Assembly: GCF_023702225.1 (NCBI RefSeq)
Contig: NZ_JAMQCO010000002.1
Location: 248,001-312,000, forward strand
Direction: 5' to 3'
DNA: 64,000 nucleotides
Origin: Aureimonas altamirensis
GTDB taxonomy: Bacteria > Pseudomonadota > Alphaproteobacteria > Rhizobiales > Rhizobiaceae
Shown: positions 25,031-33,363 of the stretch, one piece after another
How positions within the stretch are numbered: position 1 is the stretch's first letter
Layout: each line of letters opens with the position of its first letter
Position numbers and translations under genes: made by a program
Notes under the pieces: model-generated
Database searches by the model: none
What the model was told of the DNA's origin: nothing
What the model saw: the letters and a program-made list of their open reading frames with translations, nothing else

Positions 25031-26364
25031 GCCGCCTCTTCCACGATTTCGGCTTCGATGGCTTCGAGGCTGCGACGGCTCGTCTCGACGGCCAGGAGGG
25101 CGATGGTGATGGCCTGCACGATCAGCAGGACAGAGACGGCGCCGACGACGGCGATGATACCGCCCCCATGCATCAGATAGACCGATACGAAGGGGATGCC
25201 GATGGATGCGAGGCGACCCGTCGTGACGGCCCAGCTCGTAAGCCGCATGCGCACCTCGGTGGGGAACAGTTCGGGCAGGTAGCCCGCCTGGATGACCGAT
25301 ACGAGGAAGTAGATCAGGCTGAACATCACGAAGCCGAGGCCGGTAGCCACCGCCTGGCTTTCCACCAGCGCGAAGCACGGACCCACGATCGCCGCGAGGA
25401 TCGACCCGCCGATGATCGCCGGCTTGCGGCCGATCCTGTCGGTCAGCAGGAAGGCGACGATGGCGCCGGCCGGGCCGCCAAGGGTCATCAGCACCGCCTG
25501 CCCGAGCGACTGGTTGATGGGGATGCCCTGTTGGGCAAGGAAGGTCGGCAAAAGGGCGATGAAGCCGTAGATCGCGGCGCTCTGCACGATCTGCGTAACC
25601 GCGCCGATACCGAGCGACTTGCGGAACCGCGGATCGAGGGCGCGGACGTTGGGAACGGTGACCACGGGCGCCGCCTTCGGAGCCGGCAGCTCGGACGTGG
25701 CTTCCGCCTCGATGAAGGTGACGATCGTATCCGCCTCCCGGCCGCGACCGTTCTTTTCGAGCCACCGCGGCGATTCGGGGATGTTCTTGCGGGCGATGAA
25801 GACCAGAAGCCCGCCAAGGCCCGCGATGACGAACATTGCGCGCCAGCCGAGGATGGGGATGACGAACCAGCTCATCAGCGTTGCGGCGAACAGGCCGAAC
25901 TGCGCGATGCAGGACAGGAGCGCGGCCCACCGCCCCCGATGGCTCGGCGGAACGAACTCGCTGAGCAGGCCGTACCCGATCACGAGTTCCGCCCCAAGTC
26001 CGATGCCGGTCACGAAGCGGGCGACGATCAGCCACTCCATGTTGGGCATCACGGCGCAGGCCAGCGACGACAGGCCGAAGACGAGGAGGTTGAACTGATA
26101 GGTGAACTTGCGGCCGTATCGATCGCCGAGGAAGCCGGCGAGGATGGAGCCGATGAGCATGCCGAAGGCGGTCGCCGACAGGAAGGCGGCGTTCTTTTCG
26201 ACCGTCGACCAGTTCTCCTGCACCATGGCCGCAAGAACCGAATTCGCGAGGTAGATGTCGAACGCGTCGAAGAAAAGCCCGGCGCCGACCAGCACCAGGA
26301 TCTTCTTGTGGAACGGCAGGATCGGCAGCCTGTCGAGGCGGTCGGAAACGGAGGCTGTCGACAT
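25027..26364 (-). CDS. MFS transporter
   Basis: 445-residue major facilitator with twelve hydrophobic segments. The MFS loop motif is seen as GFLGDRYGRKFTYQF after segment 2 and LTDRIGRKPAI after segment 8, and ESPRWL occurs after segment 6. It resembles the metabolite:proton symporter and sugar-type branch. As the first gene of the overlapping accB-accC-pxpBC-pxpA operon it probably imports the compound that the enzymes process. The substrate is unknown. Confidence 0.9.
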   Translation of the reverse strand: MSTASVSDRLDRLPILPFHKKILVLVGAGLFFDAFDIYLANSVLAAMVQENWSTVEKNAAFLSATAFGMLIGSILAGFLGDRYGRKFTYQFNLLVFGLSSLACAVMPNMEWLIVARFVTGIGLGAELVIGYGLLSEFVPPSHRGRWAALLSCIAQFGLFAATLMSWFVIPILGWRAMFVIAGLGGLLVFIARKNIPESPRWLEKNGRGREADTIVTFIEAEATSELPAPKAAPVVTVPNVRALDPRFRKSLGIGAVTQIVQSAAIYGFIALLPTFLAQQGIPINQSLGQAVLMTLGGPAGAIVAFLLTDRIGRKPAIIGGSILAAIVGPCFALVESQAVATGLGFVMFSLIYFLVSVIQAGYLPELFPTEVRMRLTSWAVTTGRLASIGIPFVSVYLMHGGGIIAVVGAVSVLLIVQAITIALLAVETSRRSLEAIEAEIVEEAA

Positions 26365-26466
26365 GAGTTCGCCCGTCGATAAATTGGAGACGGCAAAATC
26401 TTGCAGAACTGAAACTTATTTAAAAACGATATTAATGCATCGCATTCGATCGCCTGAGGGAATGAT

Positions 26467-26493
26467 ATCGGCCGCACCACAATCGCGGCCGAT
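26467..26493 (-). terminator. Terminator-like hairpin after hflX
   Basis: A perfect nine-base stem ATCGGCCGC/GCGGCCGAT with a nine-base loop begins five bases after the hflX stop. It has no strong U-tract, so it may need Rho or act as a 3' stabiliser. It separates the core ntr-hflX operon from the accessory pxp operon. Confidence 0.6.
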
Positions 26494-26498
26494 GCCCG

Positions 26499-27881
26499 TC
26501 ACGCTTGTCGCTCGATCACCATGCCGGGGTGCCGTCCGGCAAGACGGCGCAAATCCGCCCTGGCCTGATCTGTCATGGCCAGGGTCAGGGAAACGCCCCC
26601 ATCCTCGCGGTCCTCCCGCTGCTTGACGGTGGCGTTGTCGTAGACCCATGGCAGCAGCGTCAGGCTGGATGCCGGCAACTCCAGATGCAGAGGCCGGGCG
26701 GCGCCCGCTATGCGCTCCTCGATATCAGTCAGGAGCGCGGCAACGCCTTCGCCCGTCAGCGCGGACACCAGATGCGCCGCATGACCGGGCGCCGAATCGG
26801 CGGCGGCGGCAAGACGTTCGCGCGCAACCTCGTCCATCAGGTCGGCCTTGTTCCACACCTCGATCACATGGTCCGTATCGTCCGGATCGATGTCCAGGCT
26901 GGACAGGATCTTGCGCACGTCCGATGCCTGTGCCGCCGCTTCGGGATGCGCCATATCCCGAACGTGAAGCACGAGGTCCGCCTCGATCACCTCTTCCAGC
27001 GTTGCGCGGAAAGCCGCCACCAGATGGGTAGGCAGGTCGGAGATGAAGCCGACCGTATCGGAGAAGATCACCGGCGTGCCGTGCGGAAGGGTGATGCGCC
27101 GCAGCGTCGGGTCGAGCGTGGCGAACAGGAGATCCTTGGCAAGGATGTCCGCGCCGGTGATCGTATTGAACAGGGTGGATTTGCCGGCATTGGTATAGCC
27201 CACCAGCGCCACTGTGGGATGCGGCGCCTTCTTGCGCTTGGCCCGATGCAGCGTACGCGTGCGACGGACGGCTTCGAGCTCCTTTTCGAGGCGCTTGATC
27301 TTTTCCTGAAGCTGCCGCCTGTCGGCCTCGATCTGCGTTTCGCCGGGCCCACCCAGGAAGCCGGCGCCGCCGCGCTGGCGTTCGAGGTGCGTCCACGAAC
27401 GCACGAGCCGGCCGCGCTGGTAGTTGAGATGCGCGAGATCGACCTGCAGCCGCCCCTCACGCGTGCGGGCGCGCCGCCCGAAGATCTCGAGGATCAGGCC
27501 GGTGCGATCGAGAACCTTGGAGTTCAGCTCTTTCTCGAGGTTGCGCTGCTGCACCGGGGTCAGCGGATGATCGACGATGACGAGGCCGATCTCCTCTGCG
27601 GCGACAAGCCCCTTCAACTCGTCGACCTTGCCGGCGCCGATCAAGGTGGCGGGCCGCGCCTTGGCCACCTGAACCAGCTCGGCGGCCACGATGTCCAGAT
27701 CGATGGCTGCGGCAAGGCCGACCGCCTCGGCGAGCTTTTCCTCACCGCCCCGGCGGGCAGCCTCGCTGGGGTCGTCGACGGGGGCCGGCTGGCGGACGAT
27801 CGGCACGATCACCGCCGCGCGCGTTGGTATGCGCTTGTGTTCGATGGGCCCCTTGGCCCGTTCGGTGGAAAGTTCCGTCAA
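26499..27881 (-). CDS. hflX: GTPase HflX
   Basis: 460-residue ribosome-associated GTPase. It has the N-terminal nucleotide-binding region of HflX (VQVAKARPATLIGAGKVDEL, about 72-91), a basic helical linker with GAGFLGGPGETQIEADRR, and the G domain: G1 GYTNAGKST, G3 DTVGFISDLP, G4 NKADL. The start is TTG at 27881, 12 bases after the hfq stop; no ATG fits. It is the last gene of the ntr-trkA-hfq-hflX run, the usual place in Hyphomicrobiales. Confidence 0.93.
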   Translation of the reverse strand: MTELSTERAKGPIEHKRIPTRAAVIVPIVRQPAPVDDPSEAARRGGEEKLAEAVGLAAAIDLDIVAAELVQVAKARPATLIGAGKVDELKGLVAAEEIGLVIVDHPLTPVQQRNLEKELNSKVLDRTGLILEIFGRRARTREGRLQVDLAHLNYQRGRLVRSWTHLERQRGGAGFLGGPGETQIEADRRQLQEKIKRLEKELEAVRRTRTLHRAKRKKAPHPTVALVGYTNAGKSTLFNTITGADILAKDLLFATLDPTLRRITLPHGTPVIFSDTVGFISDLPTHLVAAFRATLEEVIEADLVLHVRDMAHPEAAAQASDVRKILSSLDIDPDDTDHVIEVWNKADLMDEVARERLAAAADSAPGHAAHLVSALTGEGVAALLTDIEERIAGAARPLHLELPASSLTLLPWVYDNATVKQREDREDGGVSLTLAMTDQARADLRRLAGRHPGMVIERQA

Positions 27882-27893
27882 TCGGTGTTCCCG

Positions 27894-28127
27894 TTATTCC
27901 TCACCATCGTACATCTGCACAGGCTGAGACGGCATGATGGTTGAGATTGCGTGCTTGTAGACCAGTTGCGAGTGCCCATCGCGGCGAAGGAGGACACAGA
28001 AATTGTCGAAGGAAGTGACGATCCCCGTCAGCTTCACGCCGTTGACCAAAAAGATCGTCAACGAAATCTTCTGCTTTCGAACTGCGTTTAGGAATACATC
28101 CTGAAGGTTCTGCGAGCGCTCGGCCAT
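27894..28127 (-). CDS. hfq: RNA chaperone Hfq
   Basis: 77-residue Sm-like protein that pairs small RNAs with mRNAs. It begins [20 protein letters not shown]; Sm1 includes [15 protein letters not shown] and Sm2 has [11 protein letters not shown]. The alphaproteobacterial form is short, with almost no C-terminal tail, as here. The ATG at 28127 has AGGACA upstream; an in-frame start at 28145 would add six residues. It lies between trkA and hflX. Confidence 0.97.
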   Translation of the reverse strand: MAERSQNLQDVFLNAVRKQKISLTIFLVNGVKLTGIVTSFDNFCVLLRRDGHSQLVYKHAISTIMPSQPVQMYDGEE

Positions 28128-28316
28128 CGCGTGTCCTGTCGTCATTGTTTCTTTTTTCTTGGCTGGCAGCCCGCATTCCTGCGGCGCCAGCGGCTCGATT
28201 CATCGTCGCATCCGACCATATAGGCGCTCCCGAACGCGGTTGCGAGAGGCCGGACCGGTTGAGTCTCCGACTTGAGGAAGCTACCAGCCGGCCTGCCGAC
28301 GGCAAAGGTGGGCATA

Positions 28317-29693
28317 TCAAAAATACTCGAGGCTGACGCGGAAGAATTGCTCCACCTTCTTCACTGCGTGGCCGGCCGCAAACAGCACGACGCGATCACC
28401 CGGCTTGATGCGGACCTGCCCATCGGGCCGGATGAACCCCTTGCCGCGCCAGATGGCGCCGATACGCAGGCCCTCGGGCAGATCAAGCTCGCGCAGGGGC
28501 GTTCCGACGAGCGGCGATGTCTCCAGCGCCTCGGCCTCGATGATTTCGGCGCGCCCGTCCAAGATGGAATGCACCGCTCGGATCCGACCGCGCCGGACAT
28601 GCTGCAGGATGCGCGATACGGTCACGGAGCGCGGGTCCACATAGGCATCGATGCCCAACGGCCGGGTAAAGGTCTGGAAGGCCGGATCGTTGATCAGCGT
28701 CATGTTGGAGCGGCAACCGAGGCGCTTGGCCAAGACGCTGGTCAGGATATTGGCCTGGTCGTCGTTGGTCAGCGCCACCGTCAGGTCGGCACGGTCCACA
28801 TCCGCCTCGAGCAATACCGACCGCTTCAGCGAGCTGCCGTTCAGGACCACGGTGCGGTTCAGCTTTTCCGCAACGAAGCGGGCGCGGTCGGCATTGGCCT
28901 CGACAAGGCTCAGCCGTGCCGCCAACCGCCGACGCTCCATCTCCTGCGCGACGTAGAGGCCGATATTGCCGCCGCCTGCGATGATGATGCGCCCCGCCTC
29001 CGGCTCTTCGTGGCCGAACAGCAGCAGCGTACGCCTGATCTGCTTTTCGTCGGCGACCACATAGGCAAGATCGCCCGCCAGAAGCTCGTCGCTGGTGGAC
29101 GGTACGATCAACTCGTCGTTGCGGACGACGCCGACGACGGTGGCTCCCAGATCGGGGAACAGCTCGGTCAACTGACCGAGCGGCTTGTTGATGACGGGGC
29201 AATCCTCCCGGCAGTCGATGGCAACCGTGACGACCGCCCCGTCCAGGAACGGGATGACGTCCATCGCGCCCGGCAGGGCGATGCGCCGCAGCACCATCTC
29301 CCCGACCTCCCGCTCGGGCGAGATGATGACGTCGATGGGCATGTGATCGGTGGAGAACAGGTCCTGCAGGTCGGAGCGCAGATACGACTGCGAGCGGATG
29401 CGCGCGATCTTCGTCGGCACCTCGAAAACCGAATGCGCAACCTGGCACGCCACCATGTTGACTTCGTCGTACAGGGTGACGGCGATCAGCAGGTCGGCCT
29501 GCGCCGCGCCCGCCTCTTCCAGCACTTCGGGATAGGCGCCATGGCCGACGATGCCGCGCGCGTCGATGGTTTCGCGGATCGCCTGCACCAGTTCCGGAGA
29601 GGTATCGATGACGGATACGTCGTGCCGTTCCGCGGCAAGGCGTTCCGCGATGCCGTAACCGACCTGCCCCGCACCGCAGACGACGACCCGCAT
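28317..29693 (-). CDS. trkA: Trk potassium uptake regulatory protein TrkA
   Basis: 458 residues with two RCK (KTN) halves. Each half begins with a Rossmann nucleotide site: VVVCGAGQVGYGIAERL near residue 3 and IIIAGGGNIGLYVAQEM near 234. Each is followed by a TrkA-C domain. It binds NAD(H) and gates the TrkH/TrkG potassium channel, which is not in the window. It starts 12 bases after ntrX; a 189-base spacer separates it from hfq. Confidence 0.95.
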   Translation of the reverse strand: MRVVVCGAGQVGYGIAERLAAERHDVSVIDTSPELVQAIRETIDARGIVGHGAYPEVLEEAGAAQADLLIAVTLYDEVNMVACQVAHSVFEVPTKIARIRSQSYLRSDLQDLFSTDHMPIDVIISPEREVGEMVLRRIALPGAMDVIPFLDGAVVTVAIDCREDCPVINKPLGQLTELFPDLGATVVGVVRNDELIVPSTSDELLAGDLAYVVADEKQIRRTLLLFGHEEPEAGRIIIAGGGNIGLYVAQEMERRRLAARLSLVEANADRARFVAEKLNRTVVLNGSSLKRSVLLEADVDRADLTVALTNDDQANILTSVLAKRLGCRSNMTLINDPAFQTFTRPLGIDAYVDPRSVTVSRILQHVRRGRIRAVHSILDGRAEIIEAEALETSPLVGTPLRELDLPEGLRIGAIWRGKGFIRPDGQVRIKPGDRVVLFAAGHAVKKVEQFFRVSLEYF

Positions 29694-29705
29694 GGCCAGT
29701 TGCCC

Positions 29706-31067
29706 TCAGATGCCGAGCGATTTGAGCTTGCGGTGCAGCGCCGAGCGTTCCATCCCGACGAATTCGGCGGTGCGCGAGATATTGCCGCCGAAGCGGTTGA
29801 TCTGCGCCACCAGATACTCCTTCTCGAAGACTTCGCGGGCGTCGCGGAGCGGCAGCGCCAGGATGCGCCCATCCGACTGGCTCGGGGTGCGCGGCAGCAT
29901 CTCGCTCACCTCGTGCGGCAGCATGTCCGCCGAAATGACTTCGTTGTCGTCCTGCCGCGACAGGATCATCAGCCGCTCGATGTTGTTGCGTAGCTGGCGG
30001 ATATTGCCGGGCCAGTCGCTGGATTGCAGCACGGCCAGCGCCTCCGGGCTCAGCTCCTTCGGCCTGATGCCCGTCTGGTCGCTGATCTGCCGCATGAAGG
30101 CGTCGATGAGCAGGGGTATGTCCGCCCGGCGCTCGGCCAGGGGCGGCACCGAGATCGGCACCACCGCGAGCCGGTGATAGAGGTCTTCCCGGAAGGCCCC
30201 TTCCGACATCAGGCTTTCGAGGTTCTGGGCGGTGGACGAGATGATGCGCACATCCACCTTCACCTTCTTGGCGCCGCCGACGCGCTCGAAGGTCTGCTCG
30301 GTCAGCACGCGCAGGATCTTGTTCTGCGTCTCGCGCGGCATGTCGCCTACCTCGTCGAGATACAGCACGCCGCCGTGCGCCTCCTCGAAGGCGCCGACCT
30401 TGCGTTCCACCCCCGGAGGCGTCTCCGTGCCGAACAACTCTACCTCCATCCGCTCCGGCGTGATGGTGGCTGCGTTGAGCGCAACGAAGGGGCCGCCGGA
30501 GCGGGCCGACGCGGCGTGGATGGCGCGCGCCACCATCTCCTTGCCGGAGCCTGACGGGCCCAGGATCATGACGCGGCTGTTGGTGGGCGCCACCCGCTCG
30601 ATGGTGGTGCGCAGCTGGTTCATCACATGCGACTTGCCGATGAGTTCGGGCGAGTCGTAGGTGCGGCGGCGCAGCTCCAGCACCTCGCGCTTCAGCTTCG
30701 ACGTCTCGAGGGCGCGTTCGGCGATCAGCACCAGGCGGTCGGCCTTGAAGGGCTTCTCGATATAGTCGTACGCGCCGCGCTTGATGGCGGAAACCGCCGT
30801 CTCGATATTGCCGTGCCCGGAGATCATCACCACCGGGATTTCCGGATGCTGCGTCTTGATGGCCTCGAGAAGGTCCAGCCCGTCGAGGCGGCTTCCCTGC
30901 AACCATATATCCAGGAAGATCAATCGCGGTACGCGATCGGCGATCGAGGCCAGCGCCGCATCCGAATTGCCGGCGATGCGGGTCTCGTGCCCTTCGTCTT
31001 CCAGGATCCCCGCGACCAGATCGCGGATATCGGCTTCGTCATCGACGATCAGGATGTCCGATGCCAT
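29706..31067 (-). CDS. ntrX: Nitrogen-responsive regulator NtrX
   Basis: 453-residue response regulator: receiver (IVDDEADIRDLV, phospho-Asp in LIFLDIWLQGS), AAA+ domain with Walker A GPSGSGKE and the Walker-B-type VLYLDEVGDMP, and a Fis-like C-terminal helix (ISRTAEFVGMERSALHRKLK). After ELFG the sigma-54 contact loop GAFTGA is missing; VGAFEEAHGG follows a short non-matching stretch. Absence of that loop is known for alphaproteobacterial NtrX and suggests it does not drive sigma-54 promoters directly. It starts six bases after ntrY. Confidence 0.95.
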   Translation of the reverse strand: MASDILIVDDEADIRDLVAGILEDEGHETRIAGNSDAALASIADRVPRLIFLDIWLQGSRLDGLDLLEAIKTQHPEIPVVMISGHGNIETAVSAIKRGAYDYIEKPFKADRLVLIAERALETSKLKREVLELRRRTYDSPELIGKSHVMNQLRTTIERVAPTNSRVMILGPSGSGKEMVARAIHAASARSGGPFVALNAATITPERMEVELFGTETPPGVERKVGAFEEAHGGVLYLDEVGDMPRETQNKILRVLTEQTFERVGGAKKVKVDVRIISSTAQNLESLMSEGAFREDLYHRLAVVPISVPPLAERRADIPLLIDAFMRQISDQTGIRPKELSPEALAVLQSSDWPGNIRQLRNNIERLMILSRQDDNEVISADMLPHEVSEMLPRTPSQSDGRILALPLRDAREVFEKEYLVAQINRFGGNISRTAEFVGMERSALHRKLKSLGI

Positions 31068-31073
31068 CAGTTC

Positions 31074-33287
31074 TCACCACTTCGTCGTTTCGTTGTCCGC
31101 AGTATCCGCTGCGGTGTCCTGCCTGAATGCGGGCAGGCGTATGCGCACGAGCGCCCCCTGCCCATCCGGAGCATCGTCCAGCTCTATCGAGCCGCCGTGC
31201 TCCTCCACGATCTTCTTGACGATCGCAAGTCCAAGGCCGGTGCCTTTTTCCCGGGTCGTCATGTAGGGCTCGAGAAGCCGTTCTCGATGCTCTTTCGGAA
31301 ATCCCTTGCCGTTGTCGACGATCTCGACGGTATGCCACTCCGGCCCGGGCGTGGCGCGCACGGTGATGCGCCGACCCTGTTGCCCGGTCTCGTCGAAGGC
31401 CTCGACGGCGTTCTTAACGAGGTTGCCGAAGGCCTGCGAAATCAGCCGTCCGTCGAAATTGCCGATCATCGGCGTGTCGGAAATCTCGTTGGTGAAGTCG
31501 ATGCCATGATCGCCCATCTCGCGCATGAAGACGGCTTCCTTCAGCGCCTCGCGCAGGTCTCGCCGCTCCATCGTGGGCTTGGGCATCCGCGCGAAGGACG
31601 AGAATTCGTCGACCATGCGGCCAATGTCCGATACCTGCCGGATGATCGTATCCACGCAGCGGTCGAAAATCTCGCGGTCGTCCACCACCAGCTTGCCATA
31701 GCGACGGCGGATACGCTCCGCAGATAGCTGGATCGGCGTCAGCGGGTTCTTGATCTCGTGGGCGATGCGGCGCGCCACGTCGGCCCATGCGGACGAGCGC
31801 TGCGCCTCCACCAGGTCGGTGATGTCGTCCAGCGTCACCACGCTGGACTGGTTGCCGTCGCCACCGTCCTCGGAGGTGACGCGAACGTTCAGCACGCGCT
31901 CGCGCTGCTGCACCTGCTCCTGGAATTCGTGCTTGCGCGAATGCGACGCCGCCTCGTGGATGCCGGCGATGATGGGGAACAGGTCCCCCAGCCGACGCCC
32001 GACGGCCTCGTCGGCCCTGATCTGCAGGATGCGCTCGGCGGACGGGTTGAGCATGGAGATATTGCCCTTGGCCGTCACGCCGACGACGCCGGCGGTGACG
32101 CCCGACAACACCGCCTCGGTAAAGCGGCGGCGCTCGTCGATCACGTCCTTGGCGCTTACCAGCTCTTCGCGCTGGCTGCGAAGCTGCCGGATCATGTTGT
32201 TGAATGTATTCGACAATGAGCCGACGTCGCCATCCGAAGCCCGCACCGGCACGGAGACGGTCAACTTGCCCTCGCTGACTTCGTCCGCAGCGCTGATCAA
32301 CAGGCGGATCGGCCGCACGAGCCGGTCGGCGACGCCGATGCCCGTCCAGATGGCGGACAGAAGCACGATCAGCGTGATGCCGAGATACAGCAGCGCGAAG
32401 GCCACCTGCAGGCCGAAGCGATTGGCTTCCAGCGCGGAATACTCGGCCGTCCGCTCTTCCATCATGCGCAGGGCGGCGATCACCTCCGGGTCGACGACGC
32501 GGATCGTATAGAGGTAGACGTTGCCGAAATCGCGCAGTTGCATCACCGCGCCGACAAGGTTGGTGACGCCCGGCGGAATGAAGACCAGATTCCCATCCGC
32601 GGCCTGTTCCAGCGCATCGGTGGGCGGCGCGGGCAGAGGCCGCTCGACCGGCACGTCGGCCCGCAGGAAGGGCGAGCCGTCGCCGCGCAGCAATTGCGCG
32701 CCCAGCAGCGAACGCCCCTTCGCCTGCTCCGTCATCAACTGCGTGAATCCGGTCCTGTCCAGGTCATAGAGGCGGCGCTGCGCCTGCAGATCGTAGGCCA
32801 TCGACAGGGTCGAACCCTGCAGGTTGCGCGCATTCTCGTTCACATAGGCGCGCGCGACGCTGATGGAGGAATCGACGATGGCGCGCGTTCGCATCTCGAA
32901 CCAGCGATCCAGCCCGAGATCCAGCGTGATGCCCGCCACGATGGCGACGAGAAGGGCCGGTGTGGCGGCGACGATGGAGAAAAGCACGACGATGCGCACA
33001 TGCAGGCGCGATGCCGCCTTGCCCTGCCGGCGGGCGCGCACCATGCGCAGCACCTCACGCCCGATGAGGCCGCAGAGCAGCAGAACGAACAGGCCGTTCA
33101 CGGCGCTGCAGATCTTCACCACCGTGTCGGTGGGCGCGATCGGCGTCAGCCCCATCAGGACCACGAAGGACACCGCGCCGGTAATCAGCGCGCCCAGCAC
33201 CGCCAGGATACCGGGAACCAGCATGAAGCGACGCCGCTCGCGGAGAAGCGACATGCCGTCATCCGATTGGGTTGCCTGAGCACTCAT
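31074..33287 (-). CDS. ntrY: Membrane sensor histidine kinase NtrY
   Basis: 737 residues: several N-terminal membrane segments (about 20-135), a periplasmic region, a further segment near 295-320, HAMP, PAS (about 385-480), HisKA with AHEIKNPLTPIQLSAERI, and an HATPase domain with GTGLGLAIVKKIVEEHGGSI. It is the partner of NtrX and responds to nitrogen, redox or envelope cues depending on species. A 76-base spacer with paired TTGCAACG repeats lies between it and ntrC, suggesting an internal promoter or operator. Confidence 0.96.
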   Translation of the reverse strand: MSAQATQSDDGMSLLRERRRFMLVPGILAVLGALITGAVSFVVLMGLTPIAPTDTVVKICSAVNGLFVLLLCGLIGREVLRMVRARRQGKAASRLHVRIVVLFSIVAATPALLVAIVAGITLDLGLDRWFEMRTRAIVDSSISVARAYVNENARNLQGSTLSMAYDLQAQRRLYDLDRTGFTQLMTEQAKGRSLLGAQLLRGDGSPFLRADVPVERPLPAPPTDALEQAADGNLVFIPPGVTNLVGAVMQLRDFGNVYLYTIRVVDPEVIAALRMMEERTAEYSALEANRFGLQVAFALLYLGITLIVLLSAIWTGIGVADRLVRPIRLLISAADEVSEGKLTVSVPVRASDGDVGSLSNTFNNMIRQLRSQREELVSAKDVIDERRRFTEAVLSGVTAGVVGVTAKGNISMLNPSAERILQIRADEAVGRRLGDLFPIIAGIHEAASHSRKHEFQEQVQQRERVLNVRVTSEDGGDGNQSSVVTLDDITDLVEAQRSSAWADVARRIAHEIKNPLTPIQLSAERIRRRYGKLVVDDREIFDRCVDTIIRQVSDIGRMVDEFSSFARMPKPTMERRDLREALKEAVFMREMGDHGIDFTNEISDTPMIGNFDGRLISQAFGNLVKNAVEAFDETGQQGRRITVRATPGPEWHTVEIVDNGKGFPKEHRERLLEPYMTTREKGTGLGLAIVKKIVEEHGGSIELDDAPDGQGALVRIRLPAFRQDTAADTADNETTKW

Positions 33288-33319
33288 TGAGTCGTCACAC
33301 CTGCCATCTCGTGGCAGTT

Positions 33320-33348
33320 TTGCAACGTAATGTGTTCAGATTGCAACG
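33320..33348. repeat. Two direct TTGCAACG repeats 21 bp apart upstream of ntrY
   Basis: TTGCAACG occurs at 33320-33327 and 33341-33348, a 21-base spacing equal to two helical turns. The core TTGCAA is itself palindromic. The pair sits in the only real gap of the ntrBC-ntrYX run, upstream of ntrY. Tandem binding of a regulator is plausible but no known site was recognised. Confidence 0.45.
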
Positions 33349-33363
33349 AGACCGTCGAAAATT

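Noticed and set aside
28128-28316. Possible small gene or structured RNA in the trkA-hfq spacer
   Set aside because: No open frame with a start signal and only weak GC-rich pairings; nothing definite seen.
29706-31067. NtrX as a decaying or frameshifted gene because GAFTGA is missing
   Set aside because: Length, receiver, Walker motifs and C-terminal helix are intact and this loop loss is known in the family.
33302-33319. CTGCC/GGCAG hairpin as an ntrC terminator
   Set aside because: The following T-run is on the plus strand, opposite to ntrC transcription, so it would not terminate ntrC; the 5-base stem is also weak.
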